Notes: generated by a model from the sequence alone, not told the origin. 64,000 bases of DNA from Streptomyces akebiae (GCF_019599145.1 NZ_CP080647.1:4774001-4838000), one strand, 5' to 3'. Positions 16,157-24,678 are shown, counted from the stretch's first letter. Translations and numbers: made by a program.

Positions 16157-17518
16157 CTACAGTTGGCTCGTCGGGACCGGCTTGCCGTGGCAGCGCGCCC
16201 ACTTGCGTCCCCCCTCGCACGGGCAGAGCGCGTTGTGCGGCCGGTTGGCGTCGGCGGACACGTACTCGCGCATGATCAGTGCGGGAGCTCGCCCCTGCCG
16301 CAGCAGCCCGGCCATGGTGCGCATCGGGCGGTCGACGTGGTGGAAGAATGCCTTGAAGCCGGCGCACAGGTGGTTGAGGCCCGGTTCGCCGTCCGGGGTG
16401 GCGTCGAAGCGGTCCTTGGGGCAGCCGCCGTGGCAGGCGAAGCGGACGTCGCAGTCGTGACAGTAGCGGGGCAGGGTGTCGTACTTGTCCTGGCCGAACT
16501 TCCGCTGTTGCGGTGAGTCGACCAGCTCCAGCATGTGCCGGTCGCCGATGTTGCCGAGCAGGTGGTCTGGTTCGACGAAGTGGTCGCAGGAGTACAGGTC
16601 GCCGTTGTGTTCCAGGGCGAGGGCACTGCCGCAGGTCCTGGAGTGCACGCACAGGGATGGCTGCTCTCCGTACCAGTTGGCCAGTGCCACATCGAACATC
16701 TGGACGTAGACGCGGCCGACGTCGTGGCGTACCCAGTCCTCGAAGACGTCGATGAGGAACCGGCCGTACTGCTGCCCGGTCACCGACCGGTCGGTGACCT
16801 CGTCGCCTTCCTGTCGGTACACGGGCCGGTCCTTGGCGCGGGCGCCCCAGCCGTCGTTGGCCAGCGGCAGGTCGTGTGGGGTGGTGCGTTCCACGATCGG
16901 GATGAACTGCATGTGGGTGGCGCCGCAGTAGTCGCGGAGAAAGGCGTAGACCGAACGGCCGTGCCCGGCGTTGGCGTCGTGCAGGGTGGTCAGCGCGTTC
17001 CACTGCACGCCGTGTGTGCGCAGGTGGCCCAGCCCGCGCATGACGCGGTCGAAGGTGGGCTTGCCGCCCTTGTCGACCCGGTAGGCGTCGTGCAGTTCGC
17101 GGGGGCCGTCGACTGAGAGCCCGACCAGGAAGTCGTTGTCGCGAAAGAATCGGGCCCATTCGGCGTCGATGAGCGTGCCGTTGGTCTGGATGGTGTTGAC
17201 GATCCGTTGGCCGGGGCGGGCGTAGCGCCTTTCGTACTCCAGGGATCGGCGGAAGAAGTCCAGGCCCATCAGCGTCGGTTCGCCGCCCTGCCAGGCCACC
17301 GTCACCTCCGGCACCGGACCGTGCGCCTCGACGAGCTGCCGGATGTAGGCGTCGAGCAACTCGTCCGCCATACGGAATCTGCTGCCCTCGTACAGCAGTT
17401 CCTTGGACAGGAAGAAGCAGTAGGTGCAGTCCAGGTTGCAGATCGCTCCGGCGGGCTTGGCCAGCAGGTGGAATGGGTGGCGCCGGACGGTCGGGGCGGG
17501 AAGGTCTACGGTGCTCAT
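16157..17518 (-). CDS. Anaerobic sulfatase-maturating-type radical SAM/SPASM enzyme with SEC-C tail
   Basis: 453 residues. The radical SAM site is CNLDCTYC (Cys27, 31, 34), followed by TVAWQGGEPTLMG and NTIQTNGTLID. The C-terminal SPASM-type cysteines lie in CVHSRTCGSALALE, NGDLYSCDHFVEPDH, CHDCDVRFACHGGCPKDRF and LCAGFKAFF. This set matches enzymes that oxidise Cys or Ser to formylglycine in sulfatases. The extreme C-terminus adds CPCEGGRKWARCHGK, a SEC-C-like zinc motif. A Cys-type sulfatase is encoded about 1.8 kb away on the other strand (19327), a natural substrate. ATG 17518 is chosen because the protein family starts shortly before the CNLDC motif; the frame is open to 17557. Confidence 0.88.
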   Translation of the reverse strand: MSTVDLPAPTVRRHPFHLLAKPAGAICNLDCTYCFFLSKELLYEGSRFRMADELLDAYIRQLVEAHGPVPEVTVAWQGGEPTLMGLDFFRRSLEYERRYARPGQRIVNTIQTNGTLIDAEWARFFRDNDFLVGLSVDGPRELHDAYRVDKGGKPTFDRVMRGLGHLRTHGVQWNALTTLHDANAGHGRSVYAFLRDYCGATHMQFIPIVERTTPHDLPLANDGWGARAKDRPVYRQEGDEVTDRSVTGQQYGRFLIDVFEDWVRHDVGRVYVQMFDVALANWYGEQPSLCVHSRTCGSALALEHNGDLYSCDHFVEPDHLLGNIGDRHMLELVDSPQQRKFGQDKYDTLPRYCHDCDVRFACHGGCPKDRFDATPDGEPGLNHLCAGFKAFFHHVDRPMRTMAGLLRQGRAPALIMREYVSADANRPHNALCPCEGGRKWARCHGKPVPTSQL

Positions 17519-17621
17519 CGGCCCAGGATGGGGCGGCCGGGGCGATGAGCGCGCCATCCGGCAGGGGTGACGCGCGGGACTCCCTCGTACGCCGTCAGAG
17601 GTGGCCGCGAAGGCGAGCGTG

Positions 17622-17726
17622 TCATGCCGGTCGGGTCCGCGGCGGGCCGTCGGCAGGCCAGGTGAACAGCGTCAGTCCACCGGCGGTCACCTCGGCGGTT
17701 TCCGAGCGGTGACGGGTCGTGGTCAT
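17622..17726 (-). pseudogene. 34-codon remnant of an alpha/beta hydrolase N-terminus
   Basis: ATG 17726 follows GTGAGGAATCGCCC and reads to TGA at 17622. The peptide has SETAEVTAGGLTLFTWPADG near its start, which resembles the opening of epoxide-hydrolase-type alpha/beta hydrolases just before their LLHG motif. The rest of such a protein is missing. It lies about 100 bp upstream of the radical SAM gene in the same direction, so a modified-peptide precursor was considered, but it lacks a convincing core. It could also be a small leader ORF. Confidence 0.45.
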
Positions 17727-17807
17727 GGGCGATTCCTCACTTCGCCGGTGAGCCGCAGCACCCGGCGCTGCATCTCCGAGCATGTGGTGGCGCCCCGGAC
17801 AAGGTTC

Positions 17808-17824
17808 TAACCCGTGACGGGTGA
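17808..17824. promoter_or_regulatory. Palindromic motif upstream of antiporter gene
   Basis: TAACCCGTGACGGGTGA, with an ACCCGT-N-ACGGGT core, 56 bp before the chosen antiporter ATG. Near-copies lie at 19239-19255 before the sulfatase gene and at 23389-23404 in the divergent spacer. The similarity between the first two continues rightward as GAGG..CAGGAG. Confidence 0.6.
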
Positions 17825-17879
17825 GGTTCAGGAGGCAGATCGCTGGTTCTCTGAAAGCCCGAGGATGAAAGGCCCGCCG

Positions 17880-19190
17880 ATGAGCAGCGAAGCCTGGGCC
17901 GGTGTGGCGGTGGCGGGTGTCACCGCCACGTATGCGCTGGGCTCCCGTCGGCTGGCGTCGACACCGGTGTCGTCGGCGATGGTGTTCGTCGGCTGCGGGG
18001 TGCTCCTGGGGCCCGCCGTGCTCGATGTCATCGATCAGGAGCACAACGCCGGGCAGATCCTCACGCTGCTCGAAGCAGCCCTCGCCCTGGTCCTGTTCAC
18101 CGACGCCATGACCGTGCGCCGACGGGACCTGAGATCCGGCGGCTTCCTGCCGGGCCGGCTGCTCGGCATCGGACTGCCGTTGAGTATCGGGGCCGGCTGG
18201 CTGCTGGCCTGGCCCCTGCTGCCCGGCCTGACCGTCTGGGAGCTCGCGCTCGTGGGCGCCGTCCTCGCTCCGACGGACGCGGCCCTCGGTAATACCGCCA
18301 TGACCAGTCCACGGGTTCCGCCGCTCGTACGGCAGGGGCTGAACGTGGAGAGCGGTCTGAACGACGGCATGGTGCTGCCGTTCTTCGTCCTCTTCCTGGC
18401 GGGTATTACGGGCACGTCCGCCGCCGAGGAAGGGGCGGCAGGCGTCTTCTGGCGGGCGCTCGTCCTGAGCACGGTGCTGGGTCTGCTGGTCGGCGCGGGC
18501 GGCGGTCGGCTGTTGGGGGCAGCGCGGGCGCGAGGCTGGGTCTCGCGGGAGTGGGCGCAGCTCTTCGTCCCGGCCGTCGCCGCGGCGTCATACGGATTGG
18601 GTGTCGTGGTGGACGGCAGCGGCTTCATCGCCGCCTGGGTCGCCGGGTTCTCCTTCGGTTTTGCCCTGCGCCGCTTCCGGGCCACGGGTGCAGCCACCGC
18701 CCCGGCGGAGGGATCGGACCGCACCGCCGACTTCACCGAGCACCTCGGCGGGCTTCTGGCCTCGGTCAGCCTGCTCGTCTTCGGCGCGGTGCTGCTCGGT
18801 CCGACGCTGGAGGACCTGAGCTGGCGGGTTGTCGGATACGCCGTGCTCAGCCTCACCGTCGTACGGATGCTGCCGGTGGCCGTCGCGCTCGCCGGCAGCG
18901 GGCTCCGGCTGCCCACGGTGGCGTACATCGGGTGGTTCGGGCCACGGGGGCTGGCGTCCGTGGTGCTGGGGCTGCTCGTTCTGGAGGAGCATGTCCGCGG
19001 TGTGGGGCTGCTGGGCAGGGTGGTCGCGGTCACCGTCGGCCTGAGCGTGCTCCTGCACGGCGTCTCGGCGGTCGCCCTCGCCGACCGGTACGGCCGCTGG
19101 CACGAGGAGACCATGGCCACGGGACGGGAGCTGCGCGAGACGGAGCCCGTCCCGGAGGCCGGCCGGCGGCGGCGCGTCACCGCGCGATGA
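17880..19190 (+). CDS. Cation/proton antiporter, CPA1 (NhaP-like)
   Basis: Integral membrane protein of about 436 residues with 12 or so hydrophobic segments. The CPA signature acidic pair region is visible as VGAVLAPTDAALGNTAM and QGLNVESGLNDGMVLPFFVLFLAG, followed by the conserved GPRGLASVVLGLLVLEE near the end. It exchanges Na+ or K+ for protons across the membrane. ATG 17880 is preferred, with AAAGG 8 nt upstream and an immediate hydrophobic start; in-frame GTG 17814 and ATG 17865 are alternatives. The palindrome at 17808 would lie in its leader. The sulfatase gene follows 136 bp downstream with its own copy of the palindrome. Confidence 0.88.
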   Translation: MSSEAWAGVAVAGVTATYALGSRRLASTPVSSAMVFVGCGVLLGPAVLDVIDQEHNAGQILTLLEAALALVLFTDAMTVRRRDLRSGGFLPGRLLGIGLPLSIGAGWLLAWPLLPGLTVWELALVGAVLAPTDAALGNTAMTSPRVPPLVRQGLNVESGLNDGMVLPFFVLFLAGITGTSAAEEGAAGVFWRALVLSTVLGLLVGAGGGRLLGAARARGWVSREWAQLFVPAVAAASYGLGVVVDGSGFIAAWVAGFSFGFALRRFRATGAATAPAEGSDRTADFTEHLGGLLASVSLLVFGAVLLGPTLEDLSWRVVGYAVLSLTVVRMLPVAVALAGSGLRLPTVAYIGWFGPRGLASVVLGLLVLEEHVRGVGLLGRVVAVTVGLSVLLHGVSAVALADRYGRWHEETMATGRELRETEPVPEAGRRRRVTAR

Positions 19191-19238
19191 CGTCGAGCGC
19201 CCACCGGTGCGAGCCGGTGTGCCGTGAGGGGAGCGCTG

Positions 19239-19255
19239 TCACCCGTTACGGGTGA
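19239..19255. promoter_or_regulatory. Palindromic motif upstream of sulfatase gene
   Basis: TCACCCGT-T-ACGGGTGA, perfect 8-nt arms around one base, 71 bp before the sulfatase ATG. It matches the 17808 site at 14 of 17 positions, including the whole ACCCGT-N-ACGGGTGA core. Confidence 0.65.
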
Positions 19256-19326
19256 GGCAGGAGAAGCCTTACGTCGCCACGGTGGAAGGCAGCCGGTCAG
19301 GACTCGGGGCAACGAGGAGAACCGCC

Positions 19327-21681
19327 ATGGCCAAGCCCTTCAAGGGGAAGATCGCTCTCGACATCCGTGACTCGCAGCCCGACTGGGCGCCGTTCCTCGT
19401 GCCCGAGGCGCCCGAGAACAGCCCGAACGTGCTGGTGATCGCGTGGGACGACGTCGGCTACGGGACGATGGACTGCTTCGGCGGCCCGGTGAAGACGCCG
19501 ACGATGTCGCGGATCGCCGACATGGGGTTGCGCTACTCGAACTTCCACACCACGGCGCTGTGCTCCCCGACCAGGGCCTCGCTGATGACCGGCCGGAACG
19601 CGACGTCGAACGGGATGGCGACGATCGCCGAGTTCAGCGCGGGCTTTCCCGGGATCTCCACCCGTATCCCGTTCGAGAACGGGTTCGTCTCGGAGGTCCT
19701 GGGCGAGCGCGGCTACAACACGTACTGCGTCGGCAAGTGGCACCTCGCCCCCGGTGAGGAAATCAATATGGCCGCGTACAAGGGCCGCTGGCCCCTGGGG
19801 CGCGGCTTCGAGAGGTTCTACGGCTTCCTCGGCGGCGAGTCGAGCTGCTGGTACCCGGACCTGATCCACGACAACCACCCGGTCGACCCGCCGGCCACAC
19901 CCGAAGAGGGCTACCACATCGCCAAGGACTTCTCCGACAAAGCCATCGAGTTCATCCGCGACGCCAAGGTCGTCGACCCCGGCAAGCCCTTCTTCATGTA
20001 TCTCTCCCTCGACGCGGCCCACGCACCGCACCATGTGTTCACGGAGTGGGCCGACCGGTACAAGGGCGTCTTCGACGAGGGCTACGAGGCGATCCGCCCC
20101 GGAATTCTGCGCCGTCAGAAAGAACTCGGCCTGCTGCCCGAGAACACGCGGCTCTCCCCGATCAACCCGCACGGCGAGCCCACGGTGAGCGGGCCGGACG
20201 GCCAGCCGTGGCCGCTGCTCGACACCGTGCGGCCCTGGGACGACCTCAGCAGTGACGAGCAACGGCTGTTCGTCCGGATGGCCGAGGTCTTCGCCGGATA
20301 CGTCACCTACAGCGACGACCAGTTGGGCCGGGTGCTCGACTTCCTGGAGTCCTCGGGCGAGCTCGACAACACGATCATCGTGGCCGTCTCCGACAACGGG
20401 GGGAGCGGCGAGGGCGGACCGAACGGGACGTTCAACGAATGGCGGTTCTTCAACGGCCTGGACACCCCGGCCGAGCTGTCCCTGGAACACATCGACGAGC
20501 TGGGCGGTCCGACATCGTACAACCACTACAGCACCGGGTGGGCCTGGGCGTTCGACACCCCGTTCCCGTACTGGAAGCGCTGGGCCGGCTACGAAGGCGG
20601 TGTGGCCGACATGTGCCTGGTCGCCTGGCCCGCGGGGATCGAGGCCCGCGGAGAGGTGCGCGATCAGTACGTCCACGCGGTGGACGTGGTGCCCACGCTG
20701 TACGACCTGCTCGGCATCGAGCCGCCCGAGGTACTCAAGGGCCATCCCCAGAACCCGATCGAGGGCGAGAGCTTCAAGGCGTCGCTCACCGACCCTGCGG
20801 CGCCGGGACGGCAGACGCAGTTCTACGCGATGCTGGGGCAGCGGTCCATCTACCACGAAGGCTGGCTGGCCTGCACGGTTCACCCGCCGCTGAGCGGCTG
20901 GGGCGACTTCGCGCACGACGTGTGGGAGCTGTACGACCTCACCACCGACCGCGCACAGTCGACGGACCTGGCCGCGCAGGAACCGGCCAGGCTGGAGACC
21001 CTCAAGAGCCTCTGGTACTACTACGCCGGCATCTACAACGGGCTGCCACTGGACGACCGCACCGCCCTGGAACAGGTCCTGGCCGACCGCCCCCACGGCA
21101 CCCCCGAACGCGACCGCTACGTGTACTACCCCGACACCGCGTCGGTGCCCGAACAGTCCGGCGTCGTGACCAGCGGCCGGTCGTACACCATCGCCGCCGG
21201 GGTCGACGTCGACTCCGCCGACGCCGAAGGCGTGCTGTACGCCCACGGCGGTGTGGCGGGCGGCCACAGCCTCTACGTCAAGGACCATCGCCTGCACTAC
21301 GCCTACAACTGGGTCGGCAGCAACCTCCAGGTCGTGGACGCCGACCGGGAGATCCCGCCGGGCAAGCACGTGCTCACCGCCGAGTTCGCGGCGCACGGCC
21401 GCAGCACCGACGCCGCGCTGCCCGGCGCCGCGGGCACCCTCACCCTCTACGTGGACGACCAGGAGGTCGGCAGCCACAACATCGTTACCCAGCCCGGCAG
21501 TTTCTGTATCGTCGGCGACGGGATCTGCGTGGGTCGCGACGACGCCTCACCGGTCACGCCCGACTACGAAGCACCGTTCCCGTTCACCGGAGGCACGATC
21601 GACAAGGTCGTGGTCGACGTCTCCGGCGAACGCTACGTCGATCACGAGGCTCAGGTGCGGGGCTGGTTCATGACCGACTGA
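19327..21681 (+). CDS. Cys-type arylsulfatase with C-terminal extension
   Basis: 784 residues. ATG 19327 has GAGGAG 9 nt upstream. The sulfatase consensus is complete: metal-binding AWDDVGYG near residue 40, formylglycine motif ALCSPTRASLMTGR with Cys79, VGKWHLAPGEE, and SDNGGSGEGG metal ligands in the middle. The protein is longer than typical arylsulfatases because of a C-terminal beta-rich domain (~residues 600-784; SYTIAAGVDVDS, LHYAYNWVG, LTLYVDDQEVG) shared with larger phospho-/arylsulfatase relatives. No signal peptide is visible, so it should act in the cytoplasm. Cys79 must be converted to formylglycine; the radical SAM enzyme at 16157-17518 is the likely maturase. The physiological sulfate ester is unknown. 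Confidence 0.9.
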   Translation: MAKPFKGKIALDIRDSQPDWAPFLVPEAPENSPNVLVIAWDDVGYGTMDCFGGPVKTPTMSRIADMGLRYSNFHTTALCSPTRASLMTGRNATSNGMATIAEFSAGFPGISTRIPFENGFVSEVLGERGYNTYCVGKWHLAPGEEINMAAYKGRWPLGRGFERFYGFLGGESSCWYPDLIHDNHPVDPPATPEEGYHIAKDFSDKAIEFIRDAKVVDPGKPFFMYLSLDAAHAPHHVFTEWADRYKGVFDEGYEAIRPGILRRQKELGLLPENTRLSPINPHGEPTVSGPDGQPWPLLDTVRPWDDLSSDEQRLFVRMAEVFAGYVTYSDDQLGRVLDFLESSGELDNTIIVAVSDNGGSGEGGPNGTFNEWRFFNGLDTPAELSLEHIDELGGPTSYNHYSTGWAWAFDTPFPYWKRWAGYEGGVADMCLVAWPAGIEARGEVRDQYVHAVDVVPTLYDLLGIEPPEVLKGHPQNPIEGESFKASLTDPAAPGRQTQFYAMLGQRSIYHEGWLACTVHPPLSGWGDFAHDVWELYDLTTDRAQSTDLAAQEPARLETLKSLWYYYAGIYNGLPLDDRTALEQVLADRPHGTPERDRYVYYPDTASVPEQSGVVTSGRSYTIAAGVDVDSADAEGVLYAHGGVAGGHSLYVKDHRLHYAYNWVGSNLQVVDADREIPPGKHVLTAEFAAHGRSTDAALPGAAGTLTLYVDDQEVGSHNIVTQPGSFCIVGDGICVGRDDASPVTPDYEAPFPFTGGTIDKVVVDVSGERYVDHEAQVRGWFMTD

Positions 21682-21728
21682 ACGGTGGGACACCGACGGA
21701 CAGCGAGCCGGAGGGAAGGAGTCCACGG

Positions 21729-21989
21729 ATGACCAGGGAGACCATCGGGGCTGAGGGTGCCGACGCCCCGGGCGAGGCACATGCGCCCGTCTTCGACACC
21801 CTCGTGCAGATGACGCTGAACGCGTTCGAACGATCCGGTCTGGATTCCGAGGCGTACCTGCTGACCCGTATCGCGGCGCTGGTGGCCATGAGCGCCTCCC
21901 CCACCTCGTACCTGCTCAACGTCGGCGCCACGAAAAACAGGGGGTCCCGGCCCGGCGGAGCGGCGGGCCTCACCGCGTCAGCCGCATGA
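21729..21989 (+). pseudogene. Truncated carboxymuconolactone-decarboxylase-like protein
   Basis: 86 codons from ATG 21729 (GGAGGGAAGGA region upstream). The segment FDTLVQMTLNAFERSGLDSE then LLTRIAALVAMSASPTSYLL matches the first helices of small AhpD/CMD-type proteins of about 130 residues. After SYLLNVGA the sequence turns into Arg/Gly/Ala-rich KNRGSRPGGAAGLTASAA and stops. The usual GV(S/T)xxDVxxxLxAxAP continuation is absent, suggesting a frameshift or deletion. It lies 47 bp after the sulfatase and may have been in its operon. Confidence 0.5.
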
Positions 21990-22007
21990 ATAAGCCGGAG
22001 ACAGGCG

Positions 22008-23345
22008 TCATTGTGCGGCGGCTTCAGTCTGTGAGTCGGCGGGCGGCGCGGAGGGAGCATCCAGGAATTCACGGACGGCGAAGCCCAACAGTGTGATCAC
22101 CGCGGTCCACACCACGACCGCCGTGGTCGGGTAGCTCCAAGTGAACAGGACGACGGCCGCGATCACCAGGATGGCCGCCCCGATCCAGCGTTTGAAGCGA
22201 TGCACGAACCATCCGACCGCGCCGAGACGAAGCCCCGCCGATGTCGCCACATCGCGCAGACCGCCGATGCTTCTCCGGCAGCCGGTGCGCGTGAGAACGG
22301 CGACCCGGGACGGGCCGGCGAGGAAGGCGCCCGCGGCGGTGAAGAGGGCGACCGCGGCGAGCGCCCGTACGCCGGCCCGCAGGAACTTGACCAGGGCGTC
22401 GTACACGGATCCCGCGGCGGCCTGGGAGGTGCCGGGCGGGAGATGGTCGAGGTAGACGTCACGGGCGACGGTGAGGCCGATTCCGAGCACCAGCATGGCG
22501 ACGAAGACGGCGAGTGCGGCCCCGATCAACGCGTGCCGCCGGTTGAACGCGACGTACACGCCGACGGCCGCGATCAGCAACGCGATGACGGGCAGCCAGC
22601 CGCCGAGGATCTCCAGCACGCGCACGTACGTCTTGACCTTGCCGACATCCTCCGACGCGAACACCACGAAGTCCGTGTGCACGGCCGGGATCCTCGCGGC
22701 GGGCGAGAAACCGGCGTCGACCAACCGGTTCTTGACGTCGGCGACGATCGGCCCCAGGTCGATGACGACCTCGTTGTTCTCCAGCCTGACCGTGCTGTCG
22801 GCCTGGCCCGTCAGTGCCTTGTCCAGCGCCGAGTGGGCCCTGCGGTTGGCGTTGACCCAGACGGTCTCGAAGGCACTGCTGCTGACCACGCGCTCCACCG
22901 AGCCGCTGACCAGCCGCTTGAGCCCGCTCTCGATCGGGCCGTCCAGGTCGTTCAGCAACTCGGCCACCCGGGGCGGGACACCCTTCTGCGCGGCCGCGTC
23001 CGTGAGCTGCTTGACCAGCGCGTCCACGTCGACTTGCGCCAGCACCGCGTCGGTGACCCGGTTGGTGATCGCCTTCTGCACATCGGGATCGCTTGCCAGC
23101 GGGGCGACGGTGGCGACGTAGCGGTCCGTGTCCTGCACGATGCTGTTCGCCCACACCGCGACGACGGACAGCAGCGACAGCAACGCGGCGAGGAGGATCA
23201 GCAGGACCGAGCCGAGCGAGCGGAACGGATGATGCCGCGCCGCCCGGGGCGGCGCGACGCTCTCCAGTGCGTTCACCCGCTGCCGCAACTCGTCCAGCTC
23301 GCTGCGCTCACGCGCCGAGAGCTCGTCGTCACCACTGTCGCTCAT
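22008..23345 (-). CDS. Integral membrane protein, 445 aa, unknown function
   Basis: The protein starts with a charged coiled-coil-like segment (SARERSELDELRQRVNALE), then a membrane helix (VLLILLAALLSLLSVVAVWA), a ~170-residue likely extracytoplasmic region (DTDRYVATVAPLASDPDVQK..VTDAVLAQVDVD), and at least four more helices (WLPVIALLIAAVGVYVAF, IGAALAVFVAMLVLGIGLTV, ALAAVALFTAAGAFLAG, WIGAAILVIAAVVLFTW). The VxxVAPLASDPxVQxAI pattern recurs in actinobacterial membrane proteins of unknown role. ATG 23345 begins MSDSGDDELS. It is divergent from the DUF6325-SHOCT pair, and the shared palindrome at 23389 lies between the two starts. Confidence 0.8.
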   Translation of the reverse strand: MSDSGDDELSARERSELDELRQRVNALESVAPPRAARHHPFRSLGSVLLILLAALLSLLSVVAVWANSIVQDTDRYVATVAPLASDPDVQKAITNRVTDAVLAQVDVDALVKQLTDAAAQKGVPPRVAELLNDLDGPIESGLKRLVSGSVERVVSSSAFETVWVNANRRAHSALDKALTGQADSTVRLENNEVVIDLGPIVADVKNRLVDAGFSPAARIPAVHTDFVVFASEDVGKVKTYVRVLEILGGWLPVIALLIAAVGVYVAFNRRHALIGAALAVFVAMLVLGIGLTVARDVYLDHLPPGTSQAAAGSVYDALVKFLRAGVRALAAVALFTAAGAFLAGPSRVAVLTRTGCRRSIGGLRDVATSAGLRLGAVGWFVHRFKRWIGAAILVIAAVVLFTWSYPTTAVVVWTAVITLLGFAVREFLDAPSAPPADSQTEAAAQ

Positions 23346-23388
23346 GGCCACCAGCAGATCCGTGCGCAGCACAACGCGCGACCGGGGC

Positions 23389-23404
23389 AAACCCAGACGG
23401 GTGA
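23389..23404. promoter_or_regulatory. Third, degenerate copy of the island palindrome
   Basis: AAACCCAGACGGGTGA in the spacer between divergent genes starting at 23345 (minus) and 23506 (plus). It keeps the complete GACGGGTGA half and a shortened left half compared with TAACCCGTGACGGGTGA at 17808. Confidence 0.45.
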
Positions 23405-23505
23405 CCGGCGTACCGAGGTGCGACAGCCGCGGCCCGATGATGCAATTGGAGTGAAGTGAAGCGGGGGTGTCACAGGGGGAAGTTGCGAGTACCAGAGGTG
23501 ACGCC

Positions 23506-23958
23506 GTGAGCGACGAATTCGAAGAAGTGGGCGAAGTGGGCCCCATCGACTACCTGGTCGTCGAGTTCCCCGGTAATCGGATGACCGGCGAGGGCTTCCC
23601 CATTCTCGTCGATCTCGTGGACCGCGGCCTCATCCGGATCCTGGACCTGATGTTCGTCAGGAAGGACGACGACGGATCCGTGACCGGTGTGGAGATCGCC
23701 GACCTCACCGACGACGGCAAACTCGACCTGGCCGTCTTCGAGGGCGTGTCGTCGGGACTGCTGGGCCAGGACGACATCGAGGAGGCGGCCACCGCGCTGG
23801 AGCCCGGCAGCTCCGCCGGCATCCTCGTCTACGAGAACCTGTGGGCCGCACCCTTCGCCGCCACTCTGCGCCGCGGCGGGGCCCGGATGGTCGCCTCAGG
23901 GCGGATCCCGGTGCCCGCACTCGTCGCCGCCCTCGACGCGACCGAGGCCGCTCACTAG
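23506..23958 (+). CDS. DUF6325 (DUF1269-related) protein
   Basis: 150 residues. GTG 23506 follows AGAGGTGACGCC. Motifs typical of this stress-associated actinobacterial family are GPIDYLVVEFPGNRMTGEGF, LVDRGLIRILDLMFVRKD, then LEPGSSAGILVYENLWAAPF and VASGRIPVPALVAAL. The protein is soluble and probably forms a compact alpha/beta fold. It is followed 32 bp later by a SHOCT-domain protein, a pairing I recall as recurrent in Streptomyces. The biochemical role is unknown. Confidence 0.85.
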   Translation: MSDEFEEVGEVGPIDYLVVEFPGNRMTGEGFPILVDLVDRGLIRILDLMFVRKDDDGSVTGVEIADLTDDGKLDLAVFEGVSSGLLGQDDIEEAATALEPGSSAGILVYENLWAAPFAATLRRGGARMVASGRIPVPALVAALDATEAAH

Positions 23959-23990
23959 GCAGAGCTCACCAGGGCAGAAGGGACACCGCC

Positions 23991-24278
23991 ATGCCAGGTC
24001 TGATCCGCGGGGTCGCGCGCACCGCCGTCGTCGCCGGAACCGCGACCGCCGTGTCGAACCGTGTGACACGCCGACAGCAGGGACGATGGGCGGAGCAGCA
24101 GAGCTACGAGGCGCCCCCAGCGCAACCGGCTCACCAGGCCGAACCGCCCGCGGCTCCGGCGGCCTCCGACATGACCAGCAAGATTGAACAGCTGAAGCAG
24201 CTCGGCGAGCTCAAGAGCCAGGGCGTGCTCACGGAGGCCGAGTTCGAGGAACAGAAGCGCACGATCCTCGGATCATGA
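23991..24278 (+). CDS. SHOCT-domain protein
   Basis: 95 residues. It starts with PGLIRGVARTAVVAGTATAV, an amphipathic or weakly membrane-seeking segment, then NRVTRRQQGRWAEQQ, a Pro/Ala linker, and a C-terminal SHOCT helix pair IEQLKQLGELKSQGVLTEAE then FEEQKRTIL. SHOCT modules mediate oligomerisation or membrane-associated assembly. ATG 23991 has AGAAGGGA upstream. It is the second gene of the DUF6325 operon. Its 3' end touches the recombinase remnant on the other strand. Confidence 0.88.
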   Translation: MPGLIRGVARTAVVAGTATAVSNRVTRRQQGRWAEQQSYEAPPAQPAHQAEPPAAPAASDMTSKIEQLKQLGELKSQGVLTEAEFEEQKRTILGS

Positions 24279-24678
24279 AGCGCACCGCGCATTCGCCCGT
24301 CGGAACGCCCCCTGCCATGCGGTCGGCGCCAGCGGCCGCCCCTCATCGGCCAGCCACAACCACAGCGGTTCCCCAGTGCCGGACCAAGCGGCGCCGCTCC
24401 GCCGGACCGATACGCCCGTACGACGGGCTCCGGGCACCGCCGTCCAGTACCAGCGCATACCGGCCCGTGCGGATCACCGTCCGGTCCGTAGACGCTAGCG
24501 CGAAGCGGCCCTGCGCAGTACAGCGGGCCACGATCGAAGCCCGCTCGACAGCTATGAAGTGGTGGAACTGGCGCACCTTGGGCGGCGGCAGGAACACCCG
24601 GCGCACCTTGCGTCGTTTCGCCACCGCGCCCGCCACCCTGAACTCACCCAGCGAGCCCGGCGGTGGCACCTCAGACAC
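24273..24678 (-). pseudogene. Frameshifted remnant of a tyrosine recombinase/integrase
   Basis: One leftward frame (24678-24343) reads FRVAGAVAKRRKVRRVFLPP, FHHFIAVERASIVARC and YGRIGPAERRRLVRHW before a stop. The neighbouring frame then continues GTGEPLWLWLADEGRPLAPT then AWQGAFRRANARC. Joined across a C/G run near 24371-24374 they give the middle of a Streptomyces phage-type site-specific recombinase (basic interdomain region, ERRRL, EPLWLWLADEGRP). The catalytic C-terminal HxxR/Y part is missing. This is consistent with a decayed integrative element at the right side of the accessory island. Confidence 0.55.

Noticed and set aside
17622..17726. RiPP precursor for the radical SAM enzyme
   Set aside because: The peptide resembles a hydrolase N-terminus, has no recognisable core or repeat, and the radical SAM enzyme matches sulfatase maturases with a sulfatase close by.
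19297..21477. 726-codon leftward frame opposite the sulfatase gene
   Set aside because: Composition is that of an antisense shadow (Val/Gly/Arg-rich), and the rightward frame has complete sulfatase motifs and a ribosome site.
22200..23459. 419-codon plus-strand frame opposite the membrane protein
   Set aside because: It lacks a ribosome site and hydrophobic pattern; the leftward frame has regular membrane helices.
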